DNA of 64,000 nucleotides, taken from a bacterium. Its GTDB lineage: Bacteria > Zhuqueibacterota > Zhuqueibacteria > Zhuqueibacterales > Geothermadaptataceae. The notes beneath the pieces were generated by a model, which did not search any database, was not told where the DNA came from, and saw only the letters and a list, made by a program, of their open reading frames with translations. Below are positions 44,473-54,024 of the stretch, one piece after another. The stretch is taken from positions 41,434 to 105,433 of the forward strand of contig JAJRYV010000101.1 of NCBI GenBank assembly GCA_024275575.1, given 5' to 3'. How positions within the stretch are numbered: the first letter of the stretch is position 1; each line of letters starts with the position of its first letter. The position numbers were made by a program, and so were the translations under genes.

Positions 44473-44654
44473 ACGCCGTGAAATTATTAGTTTGCGACAA
44501 CCGGTCTTGCATTTATTGAGATTTTGTTGTATGCTTTCATTTTTATTTAATTCACTCTGGGTTTGTTTCAACTACCGATTTATACTCAAAATAGTATCGA
44601 CATCATCCACCGCGATGGTTGTAGTGGAATAATAATTCATGAAAGCAGATTTAT

Positions 44655-45863
44655 ATGCGAACAAAGCCTTATATAATTGTGACGGCGCAGGGTAAATACA
44701 ATGCCTACCTCATCAATGATGTGACGAGTGCAGTCACGGATTCCGGGCTTAACATTGTCGCTGTCGAACAAAATTCATCCTTCGGCCTGGCTATTTTAGC
44801 GATGATTGCCGAAACCATAGCACCGGATGACACGTTGGAAGCCGCACGTGAGCGTCTGCAAAAACGTTTCAGTTCGTTTGTTAGCCACCAGACTGATGTA
44901 AAAATTATCGCCCCGGGTGAAATCTCAAAATTTGTTAATAAAAATATTCAGGTGTTTACAATCATTGGCAAAGATCGGGTTGGCATTCTGAAAGCGATTA
45001 CTAACGCATTGGCAAATTTCCGCGTCAGCATTGAAAAAATGCATCATATCGCACGCGGTGATTTGGTTGTCATGGAGCTGTGGGTCGATGCCAGTGAGTT
45101 GCGCGATTTGACCATCCTCAAAGACGCCATCCAAAAAACTTGCACCGAATACGAGTTCGATACGATCATTCAGCCGGATTCGCCATTCCGCCAGCGCAGG
45201 CGGCTCGTCGTTTTTGATATGGATCGGACAATTATCGAAAATGAGGTGATCGATGAACTTGCAAAAGCGGCAAACGTCGGAGAAAAAGTTTCTGATATCA
45301 CTTCGAAAGCCATGGCCGGCGAACTCGATTACAAAGAATCTTTGCGCGCCCGTGTGAAGCTGTTGCAGGGAATGTCTGCTGAACTTTTTCAGGAGGTTGC
45401 CGGGAGAATACAATTGACCCATGGCGCCCAGGATGTGACCCGAACACTAAAGATGCTGGGGTTTAAACTGGCGCTGATTTCGGGTGGTTTTTTATATTTT
45501 GCCAATATCGTGAAAGAACGGCTTGGTTTCGATTATGTCTATGCCAACGAACTCGAAATCAAAAATGGTATCGTCACCGGTGAGCTGAAAGGCCCGGTAA
45601 TCGATGCTGAAGCAAAGGGCAGAATTCTCAAAGAAATTGCCGAGAAAGAAGGCCTGACGCTGGATGAAGTCGTGGCCGTAGGTGATGGCAGCAATGATGA
45701 AATAATGCTGAAAAATGCAGGCTTTGGTATTGCTTTCAACTCCCATGATATTCTAAAAAAAGTTGCCGACGGCCAGCTGACGCAACAAAACCTGAAAGGT
45801 TTGCTGTACTGCCTCGGAGCCGTGAACCAAAACCAATATACGGAGAATGAAAATACTTTTTAG
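44655..45863 (+). CDS. serB: Phosphoserine phosphatase with two ACT domains
   Basis: The 402-residue enzyme starts with two ACT domains (about 1-85 and 95-175; TIIGKDRVGILKAITNAL marks the second), which are serine-sensing regulatory units. A HAD phosphatase domain follows, with VFDMDRTIIE (nucleophile Asp, near 187), LISGGF and VGDGSNDEIML. It releases phosphate from O-phosphoserine in the last step of serine synthesis. The selA gene begins 38 bp later, so the two are probably co-transcribed. Serine feeds seryl-tRNA(Sec), the substrate of SelA, which may explain the pairing. Confidence 0.93.
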   Translation: MRTKPYIIVTAQGKYNAYLINDVTSAVTDSGLNIVAVEQNSSFGLAILAMIAETIAPDDTLEAARERLQKRFSSFVSHQTDVKIIAPGEISKFVNKNIQVFTIIGKDRVGILKAITNALANFRVSIEKMHHIARGDLVVMELWVDASELRDLTILKDAIQKTCTEYEFDTIIQPDSPFRQRRRLVVFDMDRTIIENEVIDELAKAANVGEKVSDITSKAMAGELDYKESLRARVKLLQGMSAELFQEVAGRIQLTHGAQDVTRTLKMLGFKLALISGGFLYFANIVKERLGFDYVYANELEIKNGIVTGELKGPVIDAEAKGRILKEIAEKEGLTLDEVVAVGDGSNDEIMLKNAGFGIAFNSHDILKKVADGQLTQQNLKGLLYCLGAVNQNQYTENENTF

Positions 45864-45901
45864 TCCACCCATGATCTGAACAGGTGAAGAATTGCCAGGT
45901 A

Positions 45902-47317
45902 ATGATGAATAATAAACCGAATCAAATCCTGCAAATGATCCCAGCCATCGATGCGCTGTTGCAGTGGGAGATCGTTAAAAAAGCCGGATCAAAAATGGCG
46001 CAAAAATACCGTGTAGCACTGCTTCGGTCGGTGGTTTCTGAAGCGCGCGAATTGATTTTGCAAAGACCGGATCAATTCCGAACTGTTGAAAATGTCCACG
46101 GTTTGATTGCGGAGAAACTGGAAGATAGCTTTACCCGTCTGTTGCAGCCTTCAATTCGGCGAGTCATCAACTGCACCGGCATCATTTTACACACGGGTTT
46201 GGGGCGTGCGCCGTTTTCGCCGGCAGCGGTTACGAATGTAAAAAAAATACTTGATGGATACTGCAATATCGAGTTCGATTTGTACACCGCTACCCGAGGT
46301 GAGCGTGTCGATCATGTTGAGCAATTACTTTGCTTGTTAACCGGGGCGGAAGCTGCTGCTATTGTCAATAACAACGCGGCAGCAGTTTTATTGTCGTTGA
46401 ATTCGTTGGCCGATAACCGGGAAGTTATCATTTCTCGCGGAGAATTAATCGAAATCGGCGGCAGTTTTCGTATTCCCGACGTGATCAGCAAAAGCGGAGC
46501 GATCATGGTCGAAGTCGGGACAACGAACAAAACCCACCTCACTGATTTTCAAAATGCCATCAGTAAAAAAACTGCCGGGTTTCTCGCGGTGCACACCTCC
46601 AATTTTCGCGTCAGTGGTTTTACGGCAAATGTCGCTTTGCCGGATGCGGTGGCATTGGCACATGACAACAACCTCTTCGTCTTGCACGATCTCGGCGGCG
46701 GCATTCTGCTCGATTTTGAAAATTTAGGTTTGCCCGGAGAACCGCTTGTTAGCGAAAGTATTGCCGCCGGCGTCGATGTTGCCACCTTCAGTGGTGACAA
46801 AGTCATCGGTGGGCCGCAGTGCGGAATAATCGTCGGTAGGAAAAAATACCTCGACCGAATTCGGAAAAACCCTTTGATGCGTGCACTCCGTTGCGATAAA
46901 TTGACTTATGCATTGTTGGAAAGTACATTGAAGCTTTTCATCGAAGATGACAAAACCGCGGGAGAAAATATGGTTCTTCAACAATTTACCGCAACGCCGG
47001 AAGAGATAAAAAAACGAGCGCAGCGTGTGCAAACGGCGGTTGAAAAACTCAGTTTACCTCAGATTGAATTTTCCATCGAAGCCGTTGCCGCGCAAGCGGG
47101 CAGCGGTACCATGCCCCTGGAGAAACTACCGAGTTATGCCTTTGTCATCCACGGTGCAAGTCACACCAGAAAACTTGCGCGTGCCCTGCGTGCTGCGCAA
47201 CCTGCGGTGGTCGGTTACCTCAATCAGGATAAACTCTTTCTCGATATGCGTTCTTGTCTGCCGCAAGATATCGATTTATTGATCGAAATTCTGACATCGA
47301 AGTTATCGGATGAATAA
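45902..47317 (+). CDS. selA: L-seryl-tRNA(Sec) selenium transferase
   Basis: SelA converts seryl-tRNA(Sec) to selenocysteinyl-tRNA(Sec) using selenophosphate. The 471-residue protein from ATG 45902 has the family N-terminal domain (LPAIDALL-like) with NCTGIILHTGLGRAPF, the PLP lysine in FSGDKVIGGPQCGIIVG near residue 300, and the GTMPLEKLPSYA region. A GTG 18 bp upstream is an alternative start. Its presence indicates that the organism inserts selenocysteine. selB, selC and selD are not in the window. The gene follows serB closely. Confidence 0.93.
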   Translation: MMNNKPNQILQMIPAIDALLQWEIVKKAGSKMAQKYRVALLRSVVSEARELILQRPDQFRTVENVHGLIAEKLEDSFTRLLQPSIRRVINCTGIILHTGLGRAPFSPAAVTNVKKILDGYCNIEFDLYTATRGERVDHVEQLLCLLTGAEAAAIVNNNAAAVLLSLNSLADNREVIISRGELIEIGGSFRIPDVISKSGAIMVEVGTTNKTHLTDFQNAISKKTAGFLAVHTSNFRVSGFTANVALPDAVALAHDNNLFVLHDLGGGILLDFENLGLPGEPLVSESIAAGVDVATFSGDKVIGGPQCGIIVGRKKYLDRIRKNPLMRALRCDKLTYALLESTLKLFIEDDKTAGENMVLQQFTATPEEIKKRAQRVQTAVEKLSLPQIEFSIEAVAAQAGSGTMPLEKLPSYAFVIHGASHTRKLARALRAAQPAVVGYLNQDKLFLDMRSCLPQDIDLLIEILTSKLSDE

Positions 47318-47433
47318 CCACTCTTTCTGCCCCCCTGTTTAATTTTGATTTCTGTCAATGTGACACAAAAAAAATCTGTTAATAAATATTCATGCAATTT
47401 GACGGATTTTTTTGAATACTCTGAATAAAAATC

Positions 47434-47461
47434 TTGACTTTTAAATCTAGGTGCTTATATT
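47434..47461 (+). promoter_or_regulatory. Vegetative promoter of groES-groEL
   Basis: TTGACT (47434-47439) and TATATT (47456-47461) are separated by 16 bp and lie just upstream of the CIRCE operator, so the transcript would begin about where the operator starts. Confidence 0.75.
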
Positions 47462-47471
47462 GTTTTCCGTT

Positions 47472-47498
47472 TTAGCACTCTACAGAGAAGAGTGCTAT
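47472..47498 (+). promoter_or_regulatory. CIRCE operator (HrcA site)
   Basis: TTAGCACTC - 9 bp - GAGTGCTAT matches the CIRCE consensus (TTAGCACTC-N9-GAGTGCTAA) with one mismatch at the last base. HrcA binding here would repress groES-groEL until heat shock. hrcA itself is outside the window. Confidence 0.95.
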
Positions 47499-47551
47499 GG
47501 TGCTGAATAGTTTGTATTTTATTCATTTATAAAGATTAAAGGAGAATAATT

Positions 47552-47836
47552 ATGAGTTTAAAACCATTAGCAGATCGCGTTGTTGTCAAACCTCTCATTA
47601 CGGATGAACAAAAGGTTGGCTCAATCATTATCCCGGACACGGCAAAAGAAAAGCCGATGCAAGGTGAAGTCATCGCTGTGGGGCCTGGTAAAATCAGTGA
47701 AAATGGCAACAAAATGGCCATGGAAGTTAAAGTCGGTGATAAAGTTCTTTACGGCAAATATAGCGGTACTGAAGTAACCGTCGCCGATGAAGAGTACCTG
47801 ATCATGCGTGAGAGTGATATTTTCGCAATTATTTAA
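47552..47836 (+). CDS. groES: Co-chaperonin GroES
   Basis: The 94-residue heptameric lid of the GroEL chamber. [13 protein letters not shown] at the N-terminus, the mobile loop ([16 protein letters not shown]) and [14 protein letters not shown] are standard. AAAGGAG precedes the ATG. It is the first gene behind the CIRCE operator, with groEL 53 bp downstream. Confidence 0.97.
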   Translation: MSLKPLADRVVVKPLITDEQKVGSIIIPDTAKEKPMQGEVIAVGPGKISENGNKMAMEVKVGDKVLYGKYSGTEVTVADEEYLIMRESDIFAII

Positions 47837-47889
47837 GAAATTTACTCATTTTTCGAACATCGAATTTATTCAAACAAGGAGAAATATAG

Positions 47890-49527
<1,638 letters not shown>

Positions 49528-49540
49528 ATTTTAAATGTCA

Positions 49541-49573
49541 AAAAAGGCCCTCTCAACGGAGGGCTTTTTTTTT
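49541..49573 (+). terminator. Rho-independent terminator of groESL
   Basis: The stem GCCCTC/GAGGGC (49547-49552 and 49559-49564) with a 6-nt loop is flanked by A residues on the 5' side and nine T residues on the 3' side. Confidence 0.93.
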
Positions 49574-50178
49574 GTGCTTGTTTCATCTTTCTTGCTGTCA
49601 ATCCCCCGTATTACTCTGTTCGGCGAAAGAATTTCCCCCCAATATAACCAACGATCTTTTTTGAAAGCGCTGAAAGTGAAATTCCAATTTCGAATTTTGG
49701 CAGCCGTGCATTTCGATGCCCGGGGGGCCAATTTTTTATTTTAGAAAGCACTGCTTTGAGCAGATAGATTAAAATAGCCATTTTGTAAATTTTTCTGTGC
49801 TATCCGCGTGCAGAACAGATGCGCTCTGAAAAAAATTCCATCTTTGTAATGATGATTGCGCTGGTGAGATTTCGGTTCGATTCTTTTAATGGCGTTACAA
49901 ATTTCAAACCCTGATGTTCCGCAATTTCAAATTTAGCAGGAATTGGAGCATCACAAATACTTTTTTGTAATGCATTACTGATTGGACACCCGATCAAAAC
50001 AGACTCAGCATGGCCGAAATATAACGGTTTAGCCATGTGAGAAATAATTTGGTATTGTTATTGCCAGTAAGCGGTCTTGAAATTGGCAAATTTACCGTCA
50101 GGGCGTTCATGGATGGAGGCCCTGATTGTTTTCTCGGTGTAGACATCACTGGCCACGCAACAAAGGACGAGAGCACAA
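49574..50178. other. Intergenic region, no confident gene
   Basis: About 600 bp between groEL and the surface-machine operon. A 78-codon minus-strand ORF (49800-50036, beginning MAKPLYFGHAESV) is the only candidate; it has no recognised domain and I regard it as doubtful. The operon promoter is presumably near the right end. Confidence 0.4.
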
Positions 50179-51909
50179 ATGCACAGACCCTCATCACGCA
50201 CGAGCAGCAGTATTTTGCAGGCACACTTATTATTTATTTGCCTGGTTTTTATCATTTTACCCGCTCATACACGGGCGCAGGGATATTTCCAATGGAATAC
50301 CGCCGATCGCAATAAACTCTGGGTCACCGAAATAAATCCCGCGATTATTTCTTTTCAAAATACTGAATTTTCCGCCGGCCTGAAGTTGTTTCATGTCGGT
50401 TTTCTGCAGGGCAATTCTCTCGGTATGCGTGAAAGTCGTCTCAATCTCAGCGCTCCTTTTTATTTGCCCTTCGAAATTGGCGTCGGTTTTGATCTCCGTT
50501 ATTTTACCGCCGGTATTTATTCAGAAATATCTTCGGCTCTGATGCTTAGTAAAGAAGTCTATCCCAAACTCTCAATCGGCGCGAAAGTGGCGCTCGACCA
50601 CCGCGGTTTTTCCAAAGAAAATTTCAATATCGTCGATGCCGATGATCCGCTGATCAATTCCGGATTGAGTTTGAATGCACTCAATGTCGGCTTCGGCGCC
50701 TATTGGGCTCCCGGCAAATTTCGTCTTGGCATGGGTGTCGATCACTTGAATACGCCCAATGTCGGCCTCATTTCTACTTCCGTCTACCCGAAAGAAGTTT
50801 CCGGTGCGATCGGCTATCGGGTTGGCATGTTTACACCGACCCTGTTGCTGCATGATAATGGCATCGAAATAAAATACGGATTCTCGGTGACCTACGAAAA
50901 GCCGCATATCGGCCGCTTGCGTCTGGGTTATGAACGTTCCATGCCGGTTAAAATGGAAGCCAGTTTAAATCTTGGCAAAAGAAGTCAGTTACATTATGCA
51001 ATGGATTTCCCCGGCGAGGGCACCAGCGGCGCTTCCTATGGCACCCAGGAATTCGTTTATTCACGCATCCTGGCGAAAAAGCCGGTTATCGGTCAGCCTG
51101 AAATTCTTTTCTCCACCCGTAAGCTGGATATCATTTACGAAACCCAGGTTCGCACGCTTGCTGCGGATGTGCAGATTGCGGCTTTGGATCGATCCGGCGA
51201 GCTCATGGGGCAGTATTTTACCTCCCGAGGCCACAAAGATGATTTCCTGTTTGTCAAAGCGGGCACGCTCAACGAATATGAGACAGACTTGATTAAACAA
51301 AAGCGGCAGCTCAAACTGGTACACCGCATCAGTAAAAATGCTTATGAAAATCCGCAAATGAAAATCGTGATTTGGGCCAACAAGCACACCCTGGCTGATG
51401 CCAGAGACATAAAATATCAGCTCGAGACCCGGGCGCGGATTGCTTCCAATCGTATTACCATTGCAAAAATAAAGAAGAAATCGGCTTATGATCTTGTGGG
51501 GTTTGTTCCTGGCAAAAAAATGGTGCGTCGCCTGCCGCCGCGCTTGTCAAAAGAACGGCTCGTCATCCGCTTTCGTGTTCCCGGCCGCACGCGCAAAACC
51601 AACGGCTGGCAATTTGTCATTAAGGATTCCTACGGCAAACCGGTGCGCATTTATTCCGGCAATAAGTCTTTGCCGAAAGCCCTGGTCTGGGACTGGGCGG
51701 ATATGGACGGGCATCGTGTGACGGCGGGAACTTACACGGGTTTTTTGAATGTTGATGCGGCTGAAAATCTGCATCACAAAGCACGGTCGGCGGATTTGAC
51801 TGTGTATAATATCAAACGCACTGTGACGATGAAGATTAAACTTGATAACGAGATAAATTTGACCAAACAGCACAATCAAGACGACAACAGTACGCTTGAA
51901 GCTGAATAA
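50179..51909 (+). CDS. PorP/SprF-like outer-membrane protein with FlgD-like C-terminal domain
   Basis: The 576-residue protein has a long signal peptide (LLFICLVFIILPAHTRAQ). Residues 45-290 form a barrel with TEINPAIISF and GMGVDHLNTPNVGL, patterns of the PorP/SprF family of the type IX secretion and gliding machinery. The middle (about 330-430) contains ENPQMKIVIWANKHTLADAR, faintly like an OmpA peptidoglycan-binding domain, but divergent. Residues 465-550 form a FlgD-like Ig unit (DSYGKPVRIYSGNKSLPKALVWDW). It probably sits in the outer membrane and anchors the downstream complex. It is the first gene of the nine-gene block, 46 bp before the TolQ-like gene. Confidence 0.65.
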   Translation: MHRPSSRTSSSILQAHLLFICLVFIILPAHTRAQGYFQWNTADRNKLWVTEINPAIISFQNTEFSAGLKLFHVGFLQGNSLGMRESRLNLSAPFYLPFEIGVGFDLRYFTAGIYSEISSALMLSKEVYPKLSIGAKVALDHRGFSKENFNIVDADDPLINSGLSLNALNVGFGAYWAPGKFRLGMGVDHLNTPNVGLISTSVYPKEVSGAIGYRVGMFTPTLLLHDNGIEIKYGFSVTYEKPHIGRLRLGYERSMPVKMEASLNLGKRSQLHYAMDFPGEGTSGASYGTQEFVYSRILAKKPVIGQPEILFSTRKLDIIYETQVRTLAADVQIAALDRSGELMGQYFTSRGHKDDFLFVKAGTLNEYETDLIKQKRQLKLVHRISKNAYENPQMKIVIWANKHTLADARDIKYQLETRARIASNRITIAKIKKKSAYDLVGFVPGKKMVRRLPPRLSKERLVIRFRVPGRTRKTNGWQFVIKDSYGKPVRIYSGNKSLPKALVWDWADMDGHRVTAGTYTGFLNVDAAENLHHKARSADLTVYNIKRTVTMKIKLDNEINLTKQHNQDDNSTLEAE

Positions 51910-51955
51910 CCGGACTGAAAAATTCAATCATTTGTGAAATTGAAGGAGTAATAAC

Positions 51956-53056
51956 GTGACTGCATTCAGGAAAAAGGGTTCACCGGCAAATACAATCAAA
52001 TTCCTCATTCTGATTATGTTTTGCGGCAGTTTAATTTTTAGCACCACGACTTTGGCTCAGAAACGCAATAAGAACAAAGCAACCGTAAAAGCAAAAACAG
52101 AACAAATCGCACAAAATGCGGAAGAAAAGAATTCTCTGTCAGCCTGGGATATTCTTGAAATGACGAGCTGGCTTTTTTGGCCTTTCGTTTTTCTGACAGC
52201 TGCCGGTGTGACTTTTATCTGTTACCGTGGGCTGATCGAATTTCAGGAACAAACGCGGTCGCAGGCGATTTTGCAGAAAAAAATCGAAGTGCGCGACTTG
52301 CGTCGCGTTATCCGTACGGTGCAAAAAGCACAACCGAACAGGGCTGCACGCTTGCTGCAGCAGATGGTTTCGACCTTCAACAAAACCAACCGCGCCGAAC
52401 CCATCAGTGCAGATATCAACCAGTTTGTCACCGCCGAACGCGAAGCCTATGAAACTTTCAATCGCGTGCTCGGCTTTCTCTCCGACACCGCAGGTGCCCT
52501 GGGATTGCTCGGCACGGTTTGGGGAATTTTCGAAACTTTTCACGGCGGCAAACTCGATGGCCCTACCATTCTCATGGGCATGAGTATTTCTCTCGTGACG
52601 ACGCTGGTCGGCCTGCTCATCAGTCTGGCGTTGAATTTTGGCGGCACCAGTATTTTTGCGATTTTCAACCGCTACATGAATACACTCGTCATGCGTGCGG
52701 AAGAACTGCGCCAGGCGTTGTTATATCTCGAAACCCGCCCCGGCAAAACGAGCGCCCGGGAGAAGCATGCAGTTTCCGCAAAAACGACCCCGGTGAATAT
52801 TCCGGCAGCGGAAAGACGGCCGCGTCAGGTGAGCGGCGAGCGGCAGCACACCGTCGCAAAAACCGTGGTAGATCAGGCTGAAAAACAGGCGCGTCAGGTC
52901 CGCCGGGCCGCCCGTCGGAAGGAAACGGAAAAGAAAGAAACCCCGGCCATCACTTAAGTCACGGATGATGAATTGCTGGCGGTACAAAAGCAAAATATGC
53001 CGGATGTTTTCGCGCGGCAAACCCCGAAATATGATGAAGATGGCAATGTCTGGTGA
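51956..53056 (+). CDS. MotA/TolQ/ExbB-type proton channel protein, probably with a premature in-frame stop
   Basis: The ORF proper ends with TAA at 52955-52957 (333 residues). It begins with an exported-like N-terminus (FLILIMFCGSLIFSTTTLAQ), then a membrane helix near 62-85, a cytoplasmic arm, and the TolQ/ExbB core (TAGALGLLGTVWGIFETFHGG, then ISLVTTLVGLLISLAL) near residues 180-235. After the core comes a basic, proline/lysine-rich tail. Past the stop the same frame reads VTDDELLAVQKQNMPDVF-... to TGA at 53054-53056, a sensible hydrophilic continuation of 32 codons, so the natural end may be there. The channel half is intact either way. It would pair with the two TolR/ExbD-like proteins downstream. 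Confidence 0.8.
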
Positions 53057-53090
53057 TGCAGCTATTTCAGGATAGCAAAAGGCAAAAACA

Positions 53091-53933
53091 ATGAAAACTA
53101 TGCGTTTAAAATTTGACAAAAACCACAAAAGATCAGTGACCGGCCAGTTGCTCGCATTCTGGCTTGTAATAACGATTTGGGCAAGTATTGGCACACCGCT
53201 CTCGGCGTTGCAATTACCGCCGAAATTGTGGATTTCCGGGCCGGATACGGCACTGGCTCCCGGCGCTGAATTTTCCCTGAACTTCAATATTGGCACTGGT
53301 TTTGATTCGGTCGAAGACCTGTTCGGCATCAGTTTCGAATTGCGCTATTCCAGTGCTGAATTCATCGAATTCCCGGATCCTTTCGAAATCAGAGCGGCTG
53401 CTTTCCTGCAACCTGATGTCTATTCATTCATGCGGCATGAAAAAGAAAATAACATCGTTTATCTCGCGATCAGCAGAAAACGCGGGGCGCCGGAGCAATC
53501 CGGTGATGGTGTCCTGTTTACACTGCCGTTTCGTATCGCCGCAACTGCGCCGGAAAACTGGAAGGCCTGTTTCGTCGTTTCCGGAATTTTCGCCAACGAC
53601 AGTCAGGGCAACCAGGTGAAAGTAAACCAGGGCGGACAATTCTGTGTTCAGGTTCGCGAACCCGGCCTGGACATTTTCCCCAATCCGTTCACGCCGAACG
53701 GTGACGGCAAAAATGATGATTTAATTTTTGAACGCGAAGGTGGCCTCCCGCAAAATTGGGTGATCACCATTATGGATCGCTCCGGCCGGGTTATTCGAAA
53801 ATTGAAAAATGGCACCGATCGCTGGAATGGCCGTGATTATAACGGCGCACCGGTTTTGCCGGGTGCCTATCTCTATATCATCCGCAACGGCAACAACATC
53901 GTGCGTCGCGGACTGTTGGGTATCATCCGGTAA
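53091..53933 (+). CDS. Exported cohesin-like protein with gliding-type C-terminal domain
   Basis: The 280-residue protein has a signal peptide (LLAFWLVITIWASIGTPLSA). Residues 50-190 look like a cohesin-type beta-sandwich (ISFELRYSSAEFIEF, GDGVLFTLPFRI), and the last 85 residues begin FPNPFTPNGDGKNDD and contain ITIMDRSGRVIRKLK and YLYIIRNGNNIVRRG, the gliding motility-associated CTD (type B). This CTD marks cargo of the type IX pathway in Bacteroidetes. Translocation through the neighbouring machinery is inferred. It lies 34 bp after the extended end of the TolQ-like frame. Confidence 0.75.
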   Translation: MKTMRLKFDKNHKRSVTGQLLAFWLVITIWASIGTPLSALQLPPKLWISGPDTALAPGAEFSLNFNIGTGFDSVEDLFGISFELRYSSAEFIEFPDPFEIRAAAFLQPDVYSFMRHEKENNIVYLAISRKRGAPEQSGDGVLFTLPFRIAATAPENWKACFVVSGIFANDSQGNQVKVNQGGQFCVQVREPGLDIFPNPFTPNGDGKNDDLIFEREGGLPQNWVITIMDRSGRVIRKLKNGTDRWNGRDYNGAPVLPGAYLYIIRNGNNIVRRGLLGIIR

Positions 53934-54024
53934 CGATTTGATTTTATGATAAACCGTAGCAAGATGTGAATTTTGTCGAGAATCTGAATTCGCGCATTTT
54001 TATCGCGCGGAGGAGTTGTTTGCT

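Noticed and set aside
49800..50036. 78-codon minus-strand ORF after groEL
   Set aside because: No recognised motif and no clear ribosome site; kept only as a remark in the gap entry.
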